64,000 bases of DNA, taken from positions 4,154,001 to 4,218,000 of the forward strand of contig OZ223306.1 in NCBI GenBank assembly GCA_965140735.1, written 5' to 3'. Positions 43,114-52,305 of the stretch are shown piece by piece. The position numbers were made by a program, and so were the translations under genes. The notes under the pieces were generated by a model that made no database searches, was not told the origin of the DNA, and was given only the letters and a program-made list of their open reading frames with translations. This DNA comes from Fusibacter_A sp965140735 (GTDB taxonomy: Bacteria; Bacillota; Clostridia; Peptostreptococcales; Acidaminobacteraceae). The number at the start of each line of letters is the position of its first letter. Position 1 is the first letter of the stretch.

Positions 43114-43755
43114 GTGAGAGTAAGAAAAATAAAAGGGGCATTTGAAGAATTGATCACTTATGATCAAGTTTTTGTAGTGGACCCAGCAAGTAAAAAAGGT
43201 AAATGGCATGAAGTGTTTGGAAACAATCATGAAATTCATGCGGAATTCGGTGGTGGGAAAGGCCGTTTTATTATTGAAATGGCAAAGCGTTATCCCGATG
43301 TTAACTTTATTATGGTGGATGTCATTACAGAAGTTATTTTAAAGGCGGCTCAACGCGCTGACAAGGTGAAATTGCCAAATCTTAAAATGATTATGATTGA
43401 TTTAAAGGAAGTGAATACTTTTTTTGAGGACAATGAACTTTCTCGAATTTATTTAAATTTCAGTGATCCGTGGCCTAAAAAGAAACATTATAAAAGGCGA
43501 TTAACGTATAGAGAGTTTATGAAAAAATACCAATCGGTCCTTAAAGAAGAGGGGTGGATTCACTTTAAAACAGATAATAAAGCGTTGTTTGAGTTTTCGC
43601 TCAATGAGTTTTGTGCACTTGATATGATTATGAAAAACATTTCACTTGATTTACATGCGCAAGATGATCCTGACAATATTATGACTGAGTATGAAGAAAA
43701 ATTTTCGAGCAAGGGCTTTCATATTTATCGAGTAGAGGCGAAGTTTAGAAAATAA
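43114..43755 (+). CDS. trmB: tRNA (guanine-N7-)-methyltransferase
   Basis: This is a SAM-dependent enzyme that makes m7G46 in tRNA. The protein has 213 residues. The SAM motif is AEFGGGKGRFIIEMA (about 46-60). The typical FSDPWPKKKHYKRRL segment (about 117-131) and a C-terminal LDLHAQD...TEYEEKFSSKG are present. The GTG start at 43114 has AGAGGTG upstream, and TATAAT at 43083-43088 is a likely -10 box. It is followed by cls after 36 bp. Confidence 0.95.
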   Translation: MRVRKIKGAFEELITYDQVFVVDPASKKGKWHEVFGNNHEIHAEFGGGKGRFIIEMAKRYPDVNFIMVDVITEVILKAAQRADKVKLPNLKMIMIDLKEVNTFFEDNELSRIYLNFSDPWPKKKHYKRRLTYREFMKKYQSVLKEEGWIHFKTDNKALFEFSLNEFCALDMIMKNISLDLHAQDDPDNIMTEYEEKFSSKGFHIYRVEAKFRK

Positions 43756-43791
43756 GATATTGTAAGAGACCACTCAAAAGGATGGGTTTTT

Positions 43792-45342
43792 ATGGAACGT
43801 TTAATTAAGCGAATTTTGATCATTGTTGGAGCTGTTTTACTCACAGTGTCAGTATGGCTTGGATATTATTGGCTTGCTCAAAATGCGGGGCAAAATGTAT
43901 ATATTGAAATAGCTTTCAATATAATCTATTGGTTATTTAGAATTAACATCCTATGGATCGCCATTGTGATATTTCTAGAAAACAAAAATCCATCGCGTAC
44001 AGTGGCTTGGTTGTTAGTTTTGACATTAATCCCTCTGTTAGGTTTTTTATGCTATATTCTCTTTGGCCGAAGTTATCGTAAAAAATCACTCTCAAAGAGT
44101 AAACATTTGAGTGACTCAGACCGGTTATTACATGCGGCAAAAGTACAACAAGGGTTGATTGATTATATTGATTTACCCAACAGTACAAATGCACATAATA
44201 AGCGTCTTATGCAACTCATTTTAAACAATGCTAAAGCGCCTTTTTCACTAAAAAATGAAATAAATGTGCTCACAAATGGTATGAGTAAATTCAATCGGTT
44301 AATAGGGTGCATAGAACGTGCAAAAGAACATATTCATATTGAATATTTTATTATCAAAGACGACCAAATCGGTAATGAGATAAGAAGATTACTCATTGAA
44401 AAGGCTAAAAAAGGTGTTAAAGTCAGAATTATTTATGATGCCGTGGGTTCATTTAGGCTATCCAAGTATTATATTGAAAGTCTCAGAAAAGCAGGTGTAG
44501 AAGTTTATCCGTTTTTCCCAGTTGCATTTCCTCTGTTTTCTAGAGACCTCAATTACAGAAATCATAGAAAAATTGTGGTTGTGGATGGTACGGTTGGATT
44601 TGTAGGGGGCTTAAATATAGGCGATGAGTACCTTGGTAAATCAGATCGATTTCACTTTTGGCGGGATACACATTTAGAGATAAAAGGTGAGGCAGTTTAT
44701 TCACTTCAGACTATATTTTTAAACGATTGGAATTACGTGTCGAAGCAAGTTGTGGATGGTGTTGAGTATTTTCCAGAACATACAATTGAGAAACAAGCTT
44801 TAATGCAGGTGGTTGCTTCTGGCCCAGATTCTGAATGGCAAGCTATTTTGCAGGCCTTTTATAAGATGATGGCTTCAGCCACTGATAAAATATGGATTAC
44901 GACGCCTTATCTTGTTCCAGAAGAGAGTTTGATGATGGGCTTAAAAACGGCTGCTTTAAGTGGCGTAGATGTTCGCATCATTATCCCTTCACAACCAGAT
45001 CATTTCTTTGTGTACTGGGCATCTCAGTCCAATATTGAAGAGTTACTTGAAGCTGGTGTTAAAATATATCAGTACAGAAATGGTTTTATACATTCGAAGA
45101 TTATGATTGTCGATCGGCTCTCTGCAACTGTTGGCACTACAAATTTGGACATAAGATCGCTTGAAATTAACTTTGAAGTGAACGCTTTTATATATGACGT
45201 CCCAACGATTATACGTTTAGAAGAAGATTTTGTAAAAGATCTAAGTGAATGCAATGAATTTATATTGACTCAATTTAAAAAGAGAAAGTTTAAAAATAAA
45301 GTGTTAGAAGCAATGGGAAGACTAGTTTCCCCATTACAATAG
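43792..45342 (+). CDS. cls: Cardiolipin synthase
   Basis: This membrane enzyme condenses two phosphatidylglycerols to cardiolipin. The protein has 516 residues. Two N-terminal transmembrane helices (about 8-28 and 38-62) are followed by two phospholipase-D-type HKD motifs, NHRKIVVVDGTVGFVGGLN (about 258-276) and IHSKIMIVDRLSATVGTTN (about 433-451). Both catalytic histidines are present. A weak AAAGGATG lies ahead of the ATG. It begins a run of same-strand genes with lspA, and the lspA start follows 8 bp later. Confidence 0.94.
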   Translation: MERLIKRILIIVGAVLLTVSVWLGYYWLAQNAGQNVYIEIAFNIIYWLFRINILWIAIVIFLENKNPSRTVAWLLVLTLIPLLGFLCYILFGRSYRKKSLSKSKHLSDSDRLLHAAKVQQGLIDYIDLPNSTNAHNKRLMQLILNNAKAPFSLKNEINVLTNGMSKFNRLIGCIERAKEHIHIEYFIIKDDQIGNEIRRLLIEKAKKGVKVRIIYDAVGSFRLSKYYIESLRKAGVEVYPFFPVAFPLFSRDLNYRNHRKIVVVDGTVGFVGGLNIGDEYLGKSDRFHFWRDTHLEIKGEAVYSLQTIFLNDWNYVSKQVVDGVEYFPEHTIEKQALMQVVASGPDSEWQAILQAFYKMMASATDKIWITTPYLVPEESLMMGLKTAALSGVDVRIIIPSQPDHFFVYWASQSNIEELLEAGVKIYQYRNGFIHSKIMIVDRLSATVGTTNLDIRSLEINFEVNAFIYDVPTIIRLEEDFVKDLSECNEFILTQFKKRKFKNKVLEAMGRLVSPLQ

Positions 45343-45350
45343 GAGGTGTT

Positions 45351-45803
45351 ATGATCTACTTTTTTATGATATTGGTAGCAGTTGTTATAGATCAATTGAC
45401 GAAGTTTTGGGCTGTAACTTATTTGATGCCACAAAAGAGTATGACGTTTATTCCTGGTATTTTAGGATTTCATTATACAGAGAACACAGGCGCTGCATTT
45501 AGCATATTGAGAGATAAACAATTGCTTTTAATTATTGTTACATTACTGATTATTGCCGTTTTAATGGGCATGATGACAAAAGCAATCAAGGTAAGTGATC
45601 CGATCATTGTCAAACTATCGTATATGTTCATTATTTCAGGTGCATTGGGTAATTTTATTGATAGAGCAAGACTCAATTATGTTGTCGATTTTTTTGAGTT
45701 CAAATTTATCAATTTTCCAATCTTTAATGTTGCAGATGTTTTAGTAGTTTGTGGCGTTATTTTACTGGGTTATGCAACTATTTTTCTCAAGTATGAATTT
45801 TAA
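45351..45803 (+). CDS. lspA: Lipoprotein signal peptidase (SPase II)
   Basis: This aspartyl protease cleaves lipoprotein signals. The protein has 150 residues with four transmembrane helices. The motifs DQLTKFW, NTGAAFS, GALGNFIDR (catalytic Asp) and NVADVLV (second Asp) are all present. The gene is needed for the several lipoproteins in this window (ApbE, DUF6305, GGT). AGGAGG precedes the ATG. It is coupled closely to cls upstream and to a small membrane protein gene downstream. Confidence 0.96.
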   Translation: MIYFFMILVAVVIDQLTKFWAVTYLMPQKSMTFIPGILGFHYTENTGAAFSILRDKQLLLIIVTLLIIAVLMGMMTKAIKVSDPIIVKLSYMFIISGALGNFIDRARLNYVVDFFEFKFINFPIFNVADVLVVCGVILLGYATIFLKYEF

Positions 45804-45814
45804 GGAGAGATTGA

Positions 45815-46192
45815 ATGAAGACGCTTATGGAATGGATTGTTAAAGCGCTTGTCAAAGGTTTGATTTATGCTGCTGGCTTTGCCCTAGTGGGTGGTTTAGC
45901 AGGTGTACTCATTAAAAAAGGATTTGTGCAAGGGGCTTATATAGCTGTTCTTGCAGGTTCTGCAGTGGCAATGCTTGTAGCGTCATATGGTTTTATCGGA
46001 TCTCCGAAAGCAAGATTTGCTTTTTTCACACATCATCAATATGATGACGTGTCAAAATCAAAAGAAAGTACAAAATCAACAAAAACAGATGCAAAATATC
46101 GTGAAGAGATGGCGTTTAAAGGCCTATACCCATCGATTATTGCTGTGGAAATGTTGATAATAGGGTTTATCATCGAAGCATTGCTTCATTGA
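45815..46192 (+). CDS. Small membrane protein of unknown function
   Basis: This protein has 125 residues. Three hydrophobic segments lie at about residues 12-34, 40-60 and 105-124, and a Ser/Lys-rich cytoplasmic-type loop (about 75-95) separates the second and third. No family is recognised. AAGGAGAG precedes the ATG. It follows lspA by 11 bp and is probably in that transcript. It may be species-limited. Confidence 0.7.
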   Translation: MKTLMEWIVKALVKGLIYAAGFALVGGLAGVLIKKGFVQGAYIAVLAGSAVAMLVASYGFIGSPKARFAFFTHHQYDDVSKSKESTKSTKTDAKYREEMAFKGLYPSIIAVEMLIIGFIIEALLH

Positions 46193-46226
46193 TATAAGTC
46201 ACAAAACATAGGGAAGGTGAGAAGAT

Positions 46227-46997
46227 ATGGAAAACATATTATTCGAAAAGAGGGATCAAATAGGGATTGTTACCTTTAACAGACCCAATGCACTGAATGC
46301 CCTCAATGAAGAAACATTGCATGAGTTAAAAACTTTAATCGCAGAATTGGAACAAGATTCTGAAATATCGGTTGTTGTTTTTACAGGTGCAGGCAAAGCT
46401 TTTATAGCAGGTGCTGATATCAAAGCGATGGCATCTCTTAATGCCGAAGAGGGTCGGCAATTTGGCAGACTTGGACAGAGTGTTTTTAGAGCAGTTGAAA
46501 AGATGGAGAAAATTACGATTGCTGCAGTGAATGGTTTTGCACTTGGTGGCGGACTTGAATTTGCATTGAGTTGTGATTTGCGCTATGCTCACGAAAAAGC
46601 GAAGTTTGGTCAACCAGAAGTTTCACTTGGCATTACTCCTGGATTTGCAGGGACACAGAGATTGCCGAGAATTGTTGGTGTTGCAAAGGCCAAAGAGATT
46701 ATTTACACTGGAAGAATGATTGATGCTGAACATGCTGAAAAAATTGGTTTAATCAATGGCATAACAAGTGACAATGTTCTTGAAGTTGCTCTTGAAACAG
46801 CTGAATTGATTGCGTCTCAAGCACCAATTGCGGTTAAGTATGCGAAAAAAGCCATTGATGTAGGTGCAAATGTCTCGATTGAAGAGGGCAATGAGATTGA
46901 AGCGTCATTATTTGGACTTTGCTTTGCAACGCTTGATCAGAAAGACGGGATGAAAGCTTTTCTAAACAAGGGAAAAGCTGAATTTCAAAACAAGTAA
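46227..46997 (+). CDS. crt: Enoyl-CoA hydratase / crotonase
   Basis: This enzyme hydrates crotonyl-CoA to 3-hydroxybutyryl-CoA in butyrate formation, or the reverse. The protein has 256 residues. The oxyanion-hole region FIAGADIKAMA and the catalytic NGFALGGGLEFALSCD and GQPEVSLGITPGFAGTQRL (two glutamates) are complete. GAAGGTGAG precedes the ATG. It is 34 bp upstream of hbd. The thiolase, butyryl-CoA dehydrogenase and etf genes are not in the window. Confidence 0.93.
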   Translation: MENILFEKRDQIGIVTFNRPNALNALNEETLHELKTLIAELEQDSEISVVVFTGAGKAFIAGADIKAMASLNAEEGRQFGRLGQSVFRAVEKMEKITIAAVNGFALGGGLEFALSCDLRYAHEKAKFGQPEVSLGITPGFAGTQRLPRIVGVAKAKEIIYTGRMIDAEHAEKIGLINGITSDNVLEVALETAELIASQAPIAVKYAKKAIDVGANVSIEEGNEIEASLFGLCFATLDQKDGMKAFLNKGKAEFQNK

Positions 46998-47037
46998 CTC
47001 ATAAGCACATAACTTAAAAGAAATAGGAGGAATGATT

Positions 47038-47877
47038 ATGAAAATCGGTATTTTAGGAGCAGGTACTATGGGCGCTGGGATCGTTCAAATTTTTGCTCAA
47101 AATGGTTTTGATGTTGTTATGCGTGATTTAAATGAAGAGGCACTTAATAAAGGTCTCAAAGGGATTGAAAAAGCGTACAGTAAACTTGTAACAAAAGGGA
47201 AATTAAGTGAAGAGGATAAAATTGCTAGTCTAGGTAGAATTCAGTCTACGTCTGATGTTCAGGCTTTGAAAGATTGTGATTTTATCATAGAAGCTGCAAC
47301 TGAAAATATGAATGTTAAAAAGAAAATATTTGAAGAACTTGATCAAGTGGTTAAAGCAGAAGCCATTTTAGCAACAAATACATCATCTCTTTCAATTACT
47401 GAAATAGCAGCGGTTACAAAGAGACCTGATAAAATAATAGGGATGCATTTCTTTAATCCAGTACCCGTTATGAAATTGGTTGAAATCATTAAAGGTATTG
47501 CAACTTCTGATGCAACTTATGATGTGGTTTATAATCTTTCAACAAAAGTGGGTAAAGATCCTGTAAAAGTTGAAGAAGCACCAGGATTTGTGGTCAATAG
47601 AATTTTAATTCCAATGATCAATGAAGCTGTGGGGATTTTAGCAGAAGGTGTTGCCACTGCAGAAGATATCGATAAAGCAATGATGCTTGGTGCAAACCAT
47701 CCAATTGGGCCTTTAGCACTTGCAGATCTCATTGGAAATGATGTAAACTTAGCGATTATGGATGTGTTATTTGATGAATTTAAAGATCCTAAGTATAGAG
47801 CGCATCCGCTTTTAAGAAAAATGGTAAGAGCAGGGCACTTAGGCAGAAAATCAGGATCAGGTTTTTATCAATATTAA
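47038..47877 (+). CDS. hbd: 3-hydroxybutyryl-CoA dehydrogenase
   Basis: This NAD(P)-dependent enzyme interconverts acetoacetyl-CoA and 3-hydroxybutyryl-CoA. The protein has 279 residues. The Rossmann motif GAGTMGAGI is at about residues 7-15. The catalytic His is in GMHFFNPVPVMKLVE, and NRILIPMINEA is also typical. AGGAGG at 47025-47030 fits the ATG at 47038 better than the one at 47032. It follows crt directly, the usual clostridial butyrate pair. Confidence 0.95.
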   Translation: MKIGILGAGTMGAGIVQIFAQNGFDVVMRDLNEEALNKGLKGIEKAYSKLVTKGKLSEEDKIASLGRIQSTSDVQALKDCDFIIEAATENMNVKKKIFEELDQVVKAEAILATNTSSLSITEIAAVTKRPDKIIGMHFFNPVPVMKLVEIIKGIATSDATYDVVYNLSTKVGKDPVKVEEAPGFVVNRILIPMINEAVGILAEGVATAEDIDKAMMLGANHPIGPLALADLIGNDVNLAIMDVLFDEFKDPKYRAHPLLRKMVRAGHLGRKSGSGFYQY

Positions 47878-47973
47878 GCAAAAGAACTGAAAAGTATGTA
47901 ACATAAATGTAAAACGGTTGCCTTTCCTATTATGTTACAATAAAATAGATCTCATTATGAAAGGAAACACAAT

Positions 47974-48987
47974 ATGAAGTTTTACATTAAGTTATTTGTT
48001 ATATCGTTTATATGCTTTACAGCTGTAATTGCAGGTGCATTTCTTTTTATGGAAAAGAATCATGCAAAAAATGTCGCTGAGACACCTACAGATATACCTT
48101 CTACACCCGTTAAACCAGAGGTTAAACCGGTTGAACCACCAGCAGAAGTTGATGACCGAACAGAGTTACAGAAGCTTGCAGATAGTTCAAATAGAGTCAA
48201 TGTACTTGCATTTGGGCTTAATGATTCACTGGCGGATACAATGATGTTTATTAGCTTCGATCCAGAGGAACAAAAGTTAGATATTTTATCCATACCACGA
48301 GATACTTACCATCATGTTGAAGGCTTTAATAATCCCGGACAAAAGAAAATGAATGCAGTTTATGGGATGAAAGGTGTTGGTGGTGTCAATGGCATGAAGA
48401 AATACCTATCTGAGTTTTTAGGTGTTCCAATTGACTACTATGTTAGAGTGGATTTTAAGGCTGTACAGGCAATTGTAGATGTTCTTGGAGGCTATCGAGT
48501 AAAAGTGCCATATGATATGGATTATGACGATTCATGGGCGAGACCTGAGCTTCATATTCACCTTAAAGCGGGAACTCAAACACTTGATGGTAAAGAAACT
48601 GTTAAATTTTTAAGATTTAGAAAAAATAATGATGGTACAATTAGTGAAGGTGATGTTCAACGGATTCCGAGACAACAAGCTTTTGTAAATTCAATGATTA
48701 AGAAAGCATTGAGCTCACAGTTACCCACTGTTATGAATACAATTATCAATAGTAACTATGTCAAAACAGACATGACGATTGAAGAGGCTTTGCGCTATGC
48801 CGTCAAAGCTGCTGGTATGAAAACGGATCAAATTTCGTTTTATACTGTGGAGGGTGAGGACAAAAAGATCAATGGTCTTGATTACTGGATTCACGATCCA
48901 GCATCACTTGAAAGTACGTTGTTAAAGATTTATGGTTCAGAAAAGAAAGCTGAAGAGAACACCAGCGAAACCAATACAACGAATTAA
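47974..48987 (+). CDS. LytR-CpsA-Psr (LCP) family protein
   Basis: This membrane enzyme attaches anionic polymers or capsule from lipid carrier to peptidoglycan. The protein has 337 residues. An N-terminal transmembrane helix (about 5-27) is followed by a Pro-rich linker (about 35-60). The LCP domain (about 70-280) has the conserved arginine in LSIPRDTYHHV, and DALGGY-like VDVLGGYRVKVPYDM. Such proteins also work with capsule or teichoic acid systems. A possible TTACAATAAA-type -10 is upstream. A bidirectional terminator follows. Confidence 0.92.
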   Translation: MKFYIKLFVISFICFTAVIAGAFLFMEKNHAKNVAETPTDIPSTPVKPEVKPVEPPAEVDDRTELQKLADSSNRVNVLAFGLNDSLADTMMFISFDPEEQKLDILSIPRDTYHHVEGFNNPGQKKMNAVYGMKGVGGVNGMKKYLSEFLGVPIDYYVRVDFKAVQAIVDVLGGYRVKVPYDMDYDDSWARPELHIHLKAGTQTLDGKETVKFLRFRKNNDGTISEGDVQRIPRQQAFVNSMIKKALSSQLPTVMNTIINSNYVKTDMTIEEALRYAVKAAGMKTDQISFYTVEGEDKKINGLDYWIHDPASLESTLLKIYGSEKKAEENTSETNTTN

Positions 48988-49010
48988 ACAAGTTTTTAAA
49001 TACCAATAAA

Positions 49011-49056
49011 AAAAGCGTTTATCTATTCGGCAATTGCCAGATGGATAAACGCTTTT
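49011..49056. terminator. Bidirectional terminator
   Basis: AAAAGCGTTTATC and GATAAACGCTTTT form a perfect 13-bp stem around a second palindrome (GGCAATTGCC), with T runs on both strands. It separates the LCP gene and convergent murC. Confidence 0.88.
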
Positions 49057-49068
49057 ATTTTTAACACA

Positions 49069-50457
49069 TTAATCAAGCCTTTTCAAAGTTTCGTTGAGTG
49101 TATAGCCAATTTTATTGACATCACCAGCGCCAATAGTCATTACAAAGTCTTTAGGTTTACATTTGTCTGAGAGGTAACTCACAATTTCGTCAAATGTTTC
49201 AAAATATAATGCATTTATTCCCTCAGCAAGAAGTGCCTTTAAAAGATCTTTTGAATGCACTTCACCGTTATCAATTTCACGGGCTGCATAGATGTCTGTA
49301 AGAATAACTTCATCTGTATATTTAAAAGAACCTGCAAACTCATGTAAGAGTTCTTTTGTCCGAGAAAAGGTATGCGGCTGAAAAATACAATACAATTTAT
49401 TTATGGATTCAATTCTATGTGCAGCTTGTAAGGTTGCTTTGATCTCACTTGGATGGTGTGCATATTCGTCGATAATAGTGATTCCGTTGACTTCACCTAT
49501 TTTTTCAAAACGACGTTTCGCATTTTCAAATGAATTCAAACGAGTTTGAATGAGCTCGTAATCGTGCATAAATTCTGATGCTGTAGCAATCGCTGCAAGT
49601 GCATTGTAAACATTATGTTGACCAGGAATAGACAATGAAATTTGAGCTTTTTTCTGGTCGTTGTGATAAACATCAAAAGTTGGAAAACCTAAATGATTGT
49701 AGACGACATTCTTAGCATAGAAATCACAATCTGAATTGACTCCAAATGTAATGAGACGGCCATGATAATAGGATTTGATTTTTTTGCTGTTGTAATCATC
49801 CCCATTTAGGACAAGGACACCGTCCTCATGGATATTCTCTGTAAATTTTGCAAAAGAGCTGATGATATGTTCCAAATCTCTATAGAAATCTAAATGATCT
49901 TCATCGATATTAAGAATGACAGCCACTTTGGGATAAAAAGATAAAAAATTTTCTTTATATTCACAGGCTTCAGTGATAAACAATTCACTTTTACCGATTC
50001 GGACATTACTTTTGATATCTGAGAAAAAACCGCCAACAAGTGAAGTTGGGTCAAATGTAGAATCATTTAACAATCTTGTAATCATCGATGTTGTTGTTGT
50101 TTTGCCATGTGTACCAGAGATGGCAATGCTATCTTCATAGGCAAGCATAATTTGTCCTAGCATTTCGGCTCTGGAAATGCATGGGATTCCTCTAGCCAAA
50201 GCTTCTGATAACTCAGGATTACTCTCATTTACAGCAGAAGTGTAAACGACTAAATCAATATTTTTTATATGATCGGCAGAATGCCCTATATATATTTTAA
50301 AACCTTTATTTTTGAGTGCTTCAGTTGTAGGAGATGACAACATATCAGAACCACTTATTTCATAGCCATTGGTGTGTAAAATCTCAGCTATTGCGCTAAC
50401 ACTGACCCCGCCAATTCCAATTAAGTGGATGGTTCGGATGGTACTCATATCTATCAT
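49069..50457 (-). CDS. murC: UDP-N-acetylmuramate--L-alanine ligase
   Basis: This cytoplasmic ligase adds L-Ala to UDP-MurNAc in peptidoglycan synthesis. The protein has 462 residues. The N-terminal motif IHLIGIGGVSVSAIAEIL, the ATP loop SGTHGKTTTTSM (about 113-124) and DEYAHHPSEI are complete. GAGGTGAAAT precedes the ATG. It is transcribed away from purR, with 160 bp between. The murC-purR-spoVG-glmU neighbourhood is common in Clostridia. Confidence 0.96.
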   Translation of the reverse strand: MIDMSTIRTIHLIGIGGVSVSAIAEILHTNGYEISGSDMLSSPTTEALKNKGFKIYIGHSADHIKNIDLVVYTSAVNESNPELSEALARGIPCISRAEMLGQIMLAYEDSIAISGTHGKTTTTSMITRLLNDSTFDPTSLVGGFFSDIKSNVRIGKSELFITEACEYKENFLSFYPKVAVILNIDEDHLDFYRDLEHIISSFAKFTENIHEDGVLVLNGDDYNSKKIKSYYHGRLITFGVNSDCDFYAKNVVYNHLGFPTFDVYHNDQKKAQISLSIPGQHNVYNALAAIATASEFMHDYELIQTRLNSFENAKRRFEKIGEVNGITIIDEYAHHPSEIKATLQAAHRIESINKLYCIFQPHTFSRTKELLHEFAGSFKYTDEVILTDIYAAREIDNGEVHSKDLLKALLAEGINALYFETFDEIVSYLSDKCKPKDFVMTIGAGDVNKIGYTLNETLKRLD

Positions 50458-50617
50458 ATTTCACCTCTATTATTTAGTACGTCTTTTGACGCAAAAGACA
50501 TTATGATTATACCATATTTTTAAAAACTTGAAAGAAAAAAATAAAAAGGGATTGAAGTAAAGCGAAAAAACGAATAAAATTAGAAATATAGATTATGAAT
50601 ATTCGGAGTGTGATGAA

Positions 50618-51439
50618 GTGAGCAAATTAAAACGAAATGAAAGAATTGGTGCTATTGTTAAAATTTTATGTGATTCACCGAATAAAGTTTTTACGCTAAA
50701 TTATTTTACCAACATGTTTAATTCAGCTAAATCAACAATTAGTGAAGACTTGGTGATTGTTAAGAAGATCATGGAAGAATTATCTCTTGGAAAAGTAGTA
50801 ACACTTGCTGGTGCCGCTGGTGGTGCCAAATATGTCCCTATGATGGGCAAAGAAGAAAAGACAGCACTGATTGAGAAAATTTGTGAAGATATCAGAAAAA
50901 AAGAACGCATCATGCCAGGAAAGTACTTATATATGGCGGATATTTTATACAATCCAACTTACACAAAAGGCATTGGAGATATTTTTGCAGAGAAGTATTC
51001 GGATGATGGTAATCAAGTGGATTACGTATTAACTGTGGAAACAAAAGGCATTCCCATTGCAATGATGACTGCTAGAGGATTAAATGTCCCTTTAGTTATT
51101 GCAAGACATGAAAATAAAGTGACAGAGGGGTCTAAAATTAGTATTAATTTTATATCGGGTTCCACTGGTAAACTTCAAACGATGTACATCGCAAAAAATG
51201 CCATTAAGAAAGAATCAAAAGTTCTTATAGTGGATGACTTTATGAAAGCTGGCGGAACAGCAAAGGGTATGATTCAATTGGTTGAAGAATTGGAATGTAA
51301 AGTAGCTGGTGTGTGTGTCCTCATGGACACAATTTCGCCTGCACAGAAACTCGTACAAGATTACCTGTCTTTGATTAAATTTGAAGCAATTGATGAACAA
51401 AACGAAATCATCGTCCATCCTAATTATGGAAAATTGTGA
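50618..51439 (+). CDS. purR: Pur operon repressor PurR
   Basis: This DNA-binding regulator of purine genes senses PRPP. The protein has 273 residues. An N-terminal winged helix (about 1-75, RNERIGAIVKILCDSPNKVF) is followed by a PRT fold with the PRPP-binding motif VLIVDDFMKAGGTAKGM (about 204-220). The GTG start at 50618 has GGAG 9 bases upstream. No yabJ follows, as it does in Bacillus. The next gene is spoVG. Confidence 0.95.
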   Translation: MSKLKRNERIGAIVKILCDSPNKVFTLNYFTNMFNSAKSTISEDLVIVKKIMEELSLGKVVTLAGAAGGAKYVPMMGKEEKTALIEKICEDIRKKERIMPGKYLYMADILYNPTYTKGIGDIFAEKYSDDGNQVDYVLTVETKGIPIAMMTARGLNVPLVIARHENKVTEGSKISINFISGSTGKLQTMYIAKNAIKKESKVLIVDDFMKAGGTAKGMIQLVEELECKVAGVCVLMDTISPAQKLVQDYLSLIKFEAIDEQNEIIVHPNYGKL

Positions 51440-51598
51440 TTTGACTTAAAGGGTTAAAGCATTTAGGCAAAAACTGCATTTTGACACTTTAATTTAAAAA
51501 AATTAAAAAAAATTAATATTTTCTCAAAAAAAAGAAGGAATTTTTGAATCTGTATAGAATACTGTCTTTACACAGCAAAATTAGGGGGAAGTAAATCA

Positions 51599-51892
51599 AT
51601 GAATATTACAGATGTTAGAATTCGCAAATTACGTGAAGAAGGTAAAATGAAAGCTGTCGTTTCTTTAACTTTTGATAATGCATTTGTTGTACATGATATC
51701 AAGGTGATTGAAGGGCAAAATGGGTTGTTTGTTGCAATGCCAAGTCGAAAGGTTGGGGAATCTGACTATAGAGATATTGCACATCCAATAAATCAAGAAA
51801 CACGTACCATGATTCAAGATATTATATTTGAAGAATATGAAAAAGCAAAACTCTTAACAGATGAGGAAGAGCCTCATTACTTAAGTGAATAA
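51599..51892 (+). CDS. spoVG: Septation/regulatory protein SpoVG
   Basis: This is a small nucleic-acid-binding regulator of 97 residues. It begins MNITDVRIRKL and has the conserved ALVSLTFD-like AVVSLTFDNAFVVHDIKVIEG and the GLFVAMPSRK segment. It is found across Firmicutes and not restricted to sporulation. AGGGGGAAG lies ahead of the ATG. A terminator and a set of repeats follow, then the pgs locus, instead of glmU. Confidence 0.96.
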   Translation: MNITDVRIRKLREEGKMKAVVSLTFDNAFVVHDIKVIEGQNGLFVAMPSRKVGESDYRDIAHPINQETRTMIQDIIFEEYEKAKLLTDEEEPHYLSE

Positions 51893-51908
51893 TTTAATCT
51901 TTTTATAA

Positions 51909-51943
51909 AAGAAGCCTCACTTTCTAAAAGTGGGGCTTCTTTT
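51909..51943 (+). terminator. Rho-independent terminator of spoVG
   Basis: AAGAAGCCTCACTTT and AAAGTGGGGCTTCTT form a long stem with one G:U, followed by a short T run. Confidence 0.8.
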
Positions 51944-51948
51944 ATAAA

Positions 51949-51978
51949 ACAGTGGGCAATTATCTGCCCACTGTTTTT
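51949..51978. terminator. Second terminator-like hairpin
   Basis: ACAGTGGGCA and TGCCCACTGT pair around ATTATC, followed by TTTT. It is directly joined to the first tandem repeat. Confidence 0.75.
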
Positions 51979-52202
51979 CAAGCCGCAAGGCTTGTAAAAA
52001 AGATTACGAAGGAAGCGCAGCAGCCTGAGTATAGGTTAATAAGAATAAGTTTTTCAAGCCGCAAGGCTTGTAAAAAAAGATTACGAAGGAAGCGCAGCGG
52101 CCTGAGTATAGGTTTGTAATAACTAGTTTTTCAAGCCGTAAGGCTTGTAAAAAAGATTACGAAGGAAGCGTAGCGGCCTGAGTATAGGTTAATAAGGTTC
52201 AC
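51974..52202 (+). repeat. Three tandem 76-77-bp repeats with a conserved hairpin
   Basis: Units start at 51974, 52050 and 52127. Each begins TTTTTCAAGCCGCAAGGCTTG, which folds as CAAGCC-GCAA-GGCTTG inside T and A runs, and then has GATTACGAAGGAAGCG, a variable base or two, and CCTGAGTATAGG. The loop is GCAA in units 1 and 2 and GTAA in unit 3, both GNRA tetraloops. The role is unknown. They lie between spoVG and pgsB. The remaining sequence 52203-52305 holds no clear feature beyond the pgsB ribosome site. Confidence 0.85.
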
Positions 52203-52305
52203 TTCAAGATTTTTTAATGATACTATTTGTGTGTGATAAAATCTATGGTATCCTTTTTAGGAGTATTACATATAATATTTAAAAGTAGAGAAAACGAGGC
52301 AAACG

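Noticed and set aside
51974..52202. CRISPR array
   Set aside because: The three units are joined end to end with no variable spacers, and no cas genes are present, so they are tandem repeats.
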